A DNA stretch of 64,000 bases from Pasteurella skyensis. GTDB lineage: Bacteria > Pseudomonadota > Gammaproteobacteria > Enterobacterales > Pasteurellaceae. Shown piece by piece: positions 63,578-64,000 of the stretch. Position 1 is the first letter of the stretch. Each line of letters begins with the position of its first letter. A program made the position numbers and the translations under genes. Below the pieces are notes generated by a model. That model was given only the letters and a program-made list of their open reading frames with translations, made no database searches and had not been told where the DNA came from. The stretch lies in the NCBI RefSeq assembly GCF_013377295.1, contig NZ_CP016180.1, positions 744,001 to 808,000 of the forward strand, read 5' to 3'.

Positions 63578-64000
63578 ATGATGAAAAAAATTGCTCTATT
63601 AAGCACAATTGCACTTATTGCAGGGTGTAAAAATTTAGACTCACTTCAATTACCTCAACAGGTAATGCAACAACTTCCATCAGCTATACCAAATAGTACC
63701 TTATCGCAAGGAGATATCGCTGCAGGATTACGTCAAGCATTGAATAATGGAGTGAGTCATCAAGTTAGTAAATTAACAGCGGTTGATGGTTTCTATAAAA
63801 ATAAATTAGTGAAAATTGTACTACCAAAAGAATTACAAATGGTGAATGATACTTTACATAAAGTTGGGTTAGGACATATTGCAGAAAAAGGGGTAAAAGC
63901 ATTAAATAGAAGTGCGGAAGATGCTGTAAAAACTGCGACTCCAATTTTTGTTGATGCAATTAAAAATATTAGTTTTAATGATGCAAAAAGTATTTTAATG
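63578..64000 (+). CDS. DUF4197 lipoprotein, cut by the window edge
   Basis: 141 codons visible. Signal with lipobox ALIAGC (about Cys18), then SLQLPQQVMQQLPSAI, LSQGDIAAGLRQALNNGVSH and the DUF4197 core VKIVLPKELQMVNDTLHKVG. Envelope lipoprotein of unknown role. AGG at 63568 favours the first of two adjacent ATGs. Confidence 0.85.
   Translation, partial: MMKKIALLSTIALIAGCKNLDSLQLPQQVMQQLPSAIPNSTLSQGDIAAGLRQALNNGVSHQVSKLTAVDGFYKNKLVKIVLPKELQMVNDTLHKVGLGHIAEKGVKALNRSAEDAVKTATPIFVDAIKNISFNDAKSILM

Overview
The window is AT-rich gammaproteobacterial chromosome, and I place it in the family Pasteurellaceae. The evidence is the housekeeping set (PriA end, pnp, deaD, tadA, can, sbmA, tgt, rlmM) together with exact copies of the uptake-signal core ACAAGCGGT known from the Apl-type branch of that family (20434, 27795, 28749, 59587). 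Many relaxed AGCGGT copies sit between genes, followed by AT tracts reading like AAATTTGCAAA and often paired head to head as hairpins. I cannot name the species. I saw no tRNA, rRNA or CRISPR array.

Layout. 1-9.5 kb is mostly metabolic: PriA end, a KilA-N protein, two polyamine genes (carboxynorspermidine decarboxylase nspC and carboxynorspermidine synthase) separated by three transport/sulfur-type genes, a DUF1176 protein and an AGCS amino acid symporter. 10-14 kb is a tight run of SUKH (SMI1/KNR4) and other immunity-like genes, ending in a gene broken by an IS30-family element (13956-14983). 15-27 kb holds four secreted WG-repeat proteins, a secreted 716-residue unknown protein, a two-TM membrane protein broken at an A8 run, and a Sel1 protein. 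27-30.6 kb has more immunity-like genes and a RelE-like/XRE toxin-antitoxin pair. 30.6-39 kb carries nadE with a nicotinate phosphoribosyltransferase, small membrane proteins, a secreted leucine-rich-repeat protein, RhuM, a frameshifted Imm7, cutC and a DfsB/ClbS protein. 39-45 kb is pnp, deaD (no nlpI between them), a VirK/YbjX protein and tadA.

45-56 kb is the most unusual part. A Fic protein is followed by a lipoprotein gene with an in-frame TGA, an ATPase and a TPR-type gene. The TPR gene is split by a 4.7-kb element (49006-53700) flanked by TGTA repeats. Removing the element restores the TPR reading frame exactly. The element has related terminal GCGAGATAA motifs and carries a Mu-like capsid gene, a protease/scaffold gene, a nonsense-mutated gene between them, two tandem Mor-like regulators, three 24-nt palindromes, and a structured RNA that looks like the phage P1/P7 C4 antisense RNA. 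That RNA has two segments complementary to the leader of the antirepressor-like gene behind it. No transposase or integrase gene is visible in the element, so it is either an internally deleted Mu-like prophage or a satellite moved in trans.

56-64 kb is housekeeping again (can, sbmA, tgt, rlmM, MazG-like, LOG) with small membrane and lipoprotein genes. It ends in a 143-bp tandem repeat built around REP-like GAGCCTGTCGA hairpins and a DUF4197 lipoprotein cut by the window edge.

Several genes are broken by single-base changes. Three are consistent with loss of one base from a homopolymer and three with a G-to-A change on the + strand. Either the accessory genes are decaying, or part of this is sequencing error. 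I cannot tell which from the sequence alone.
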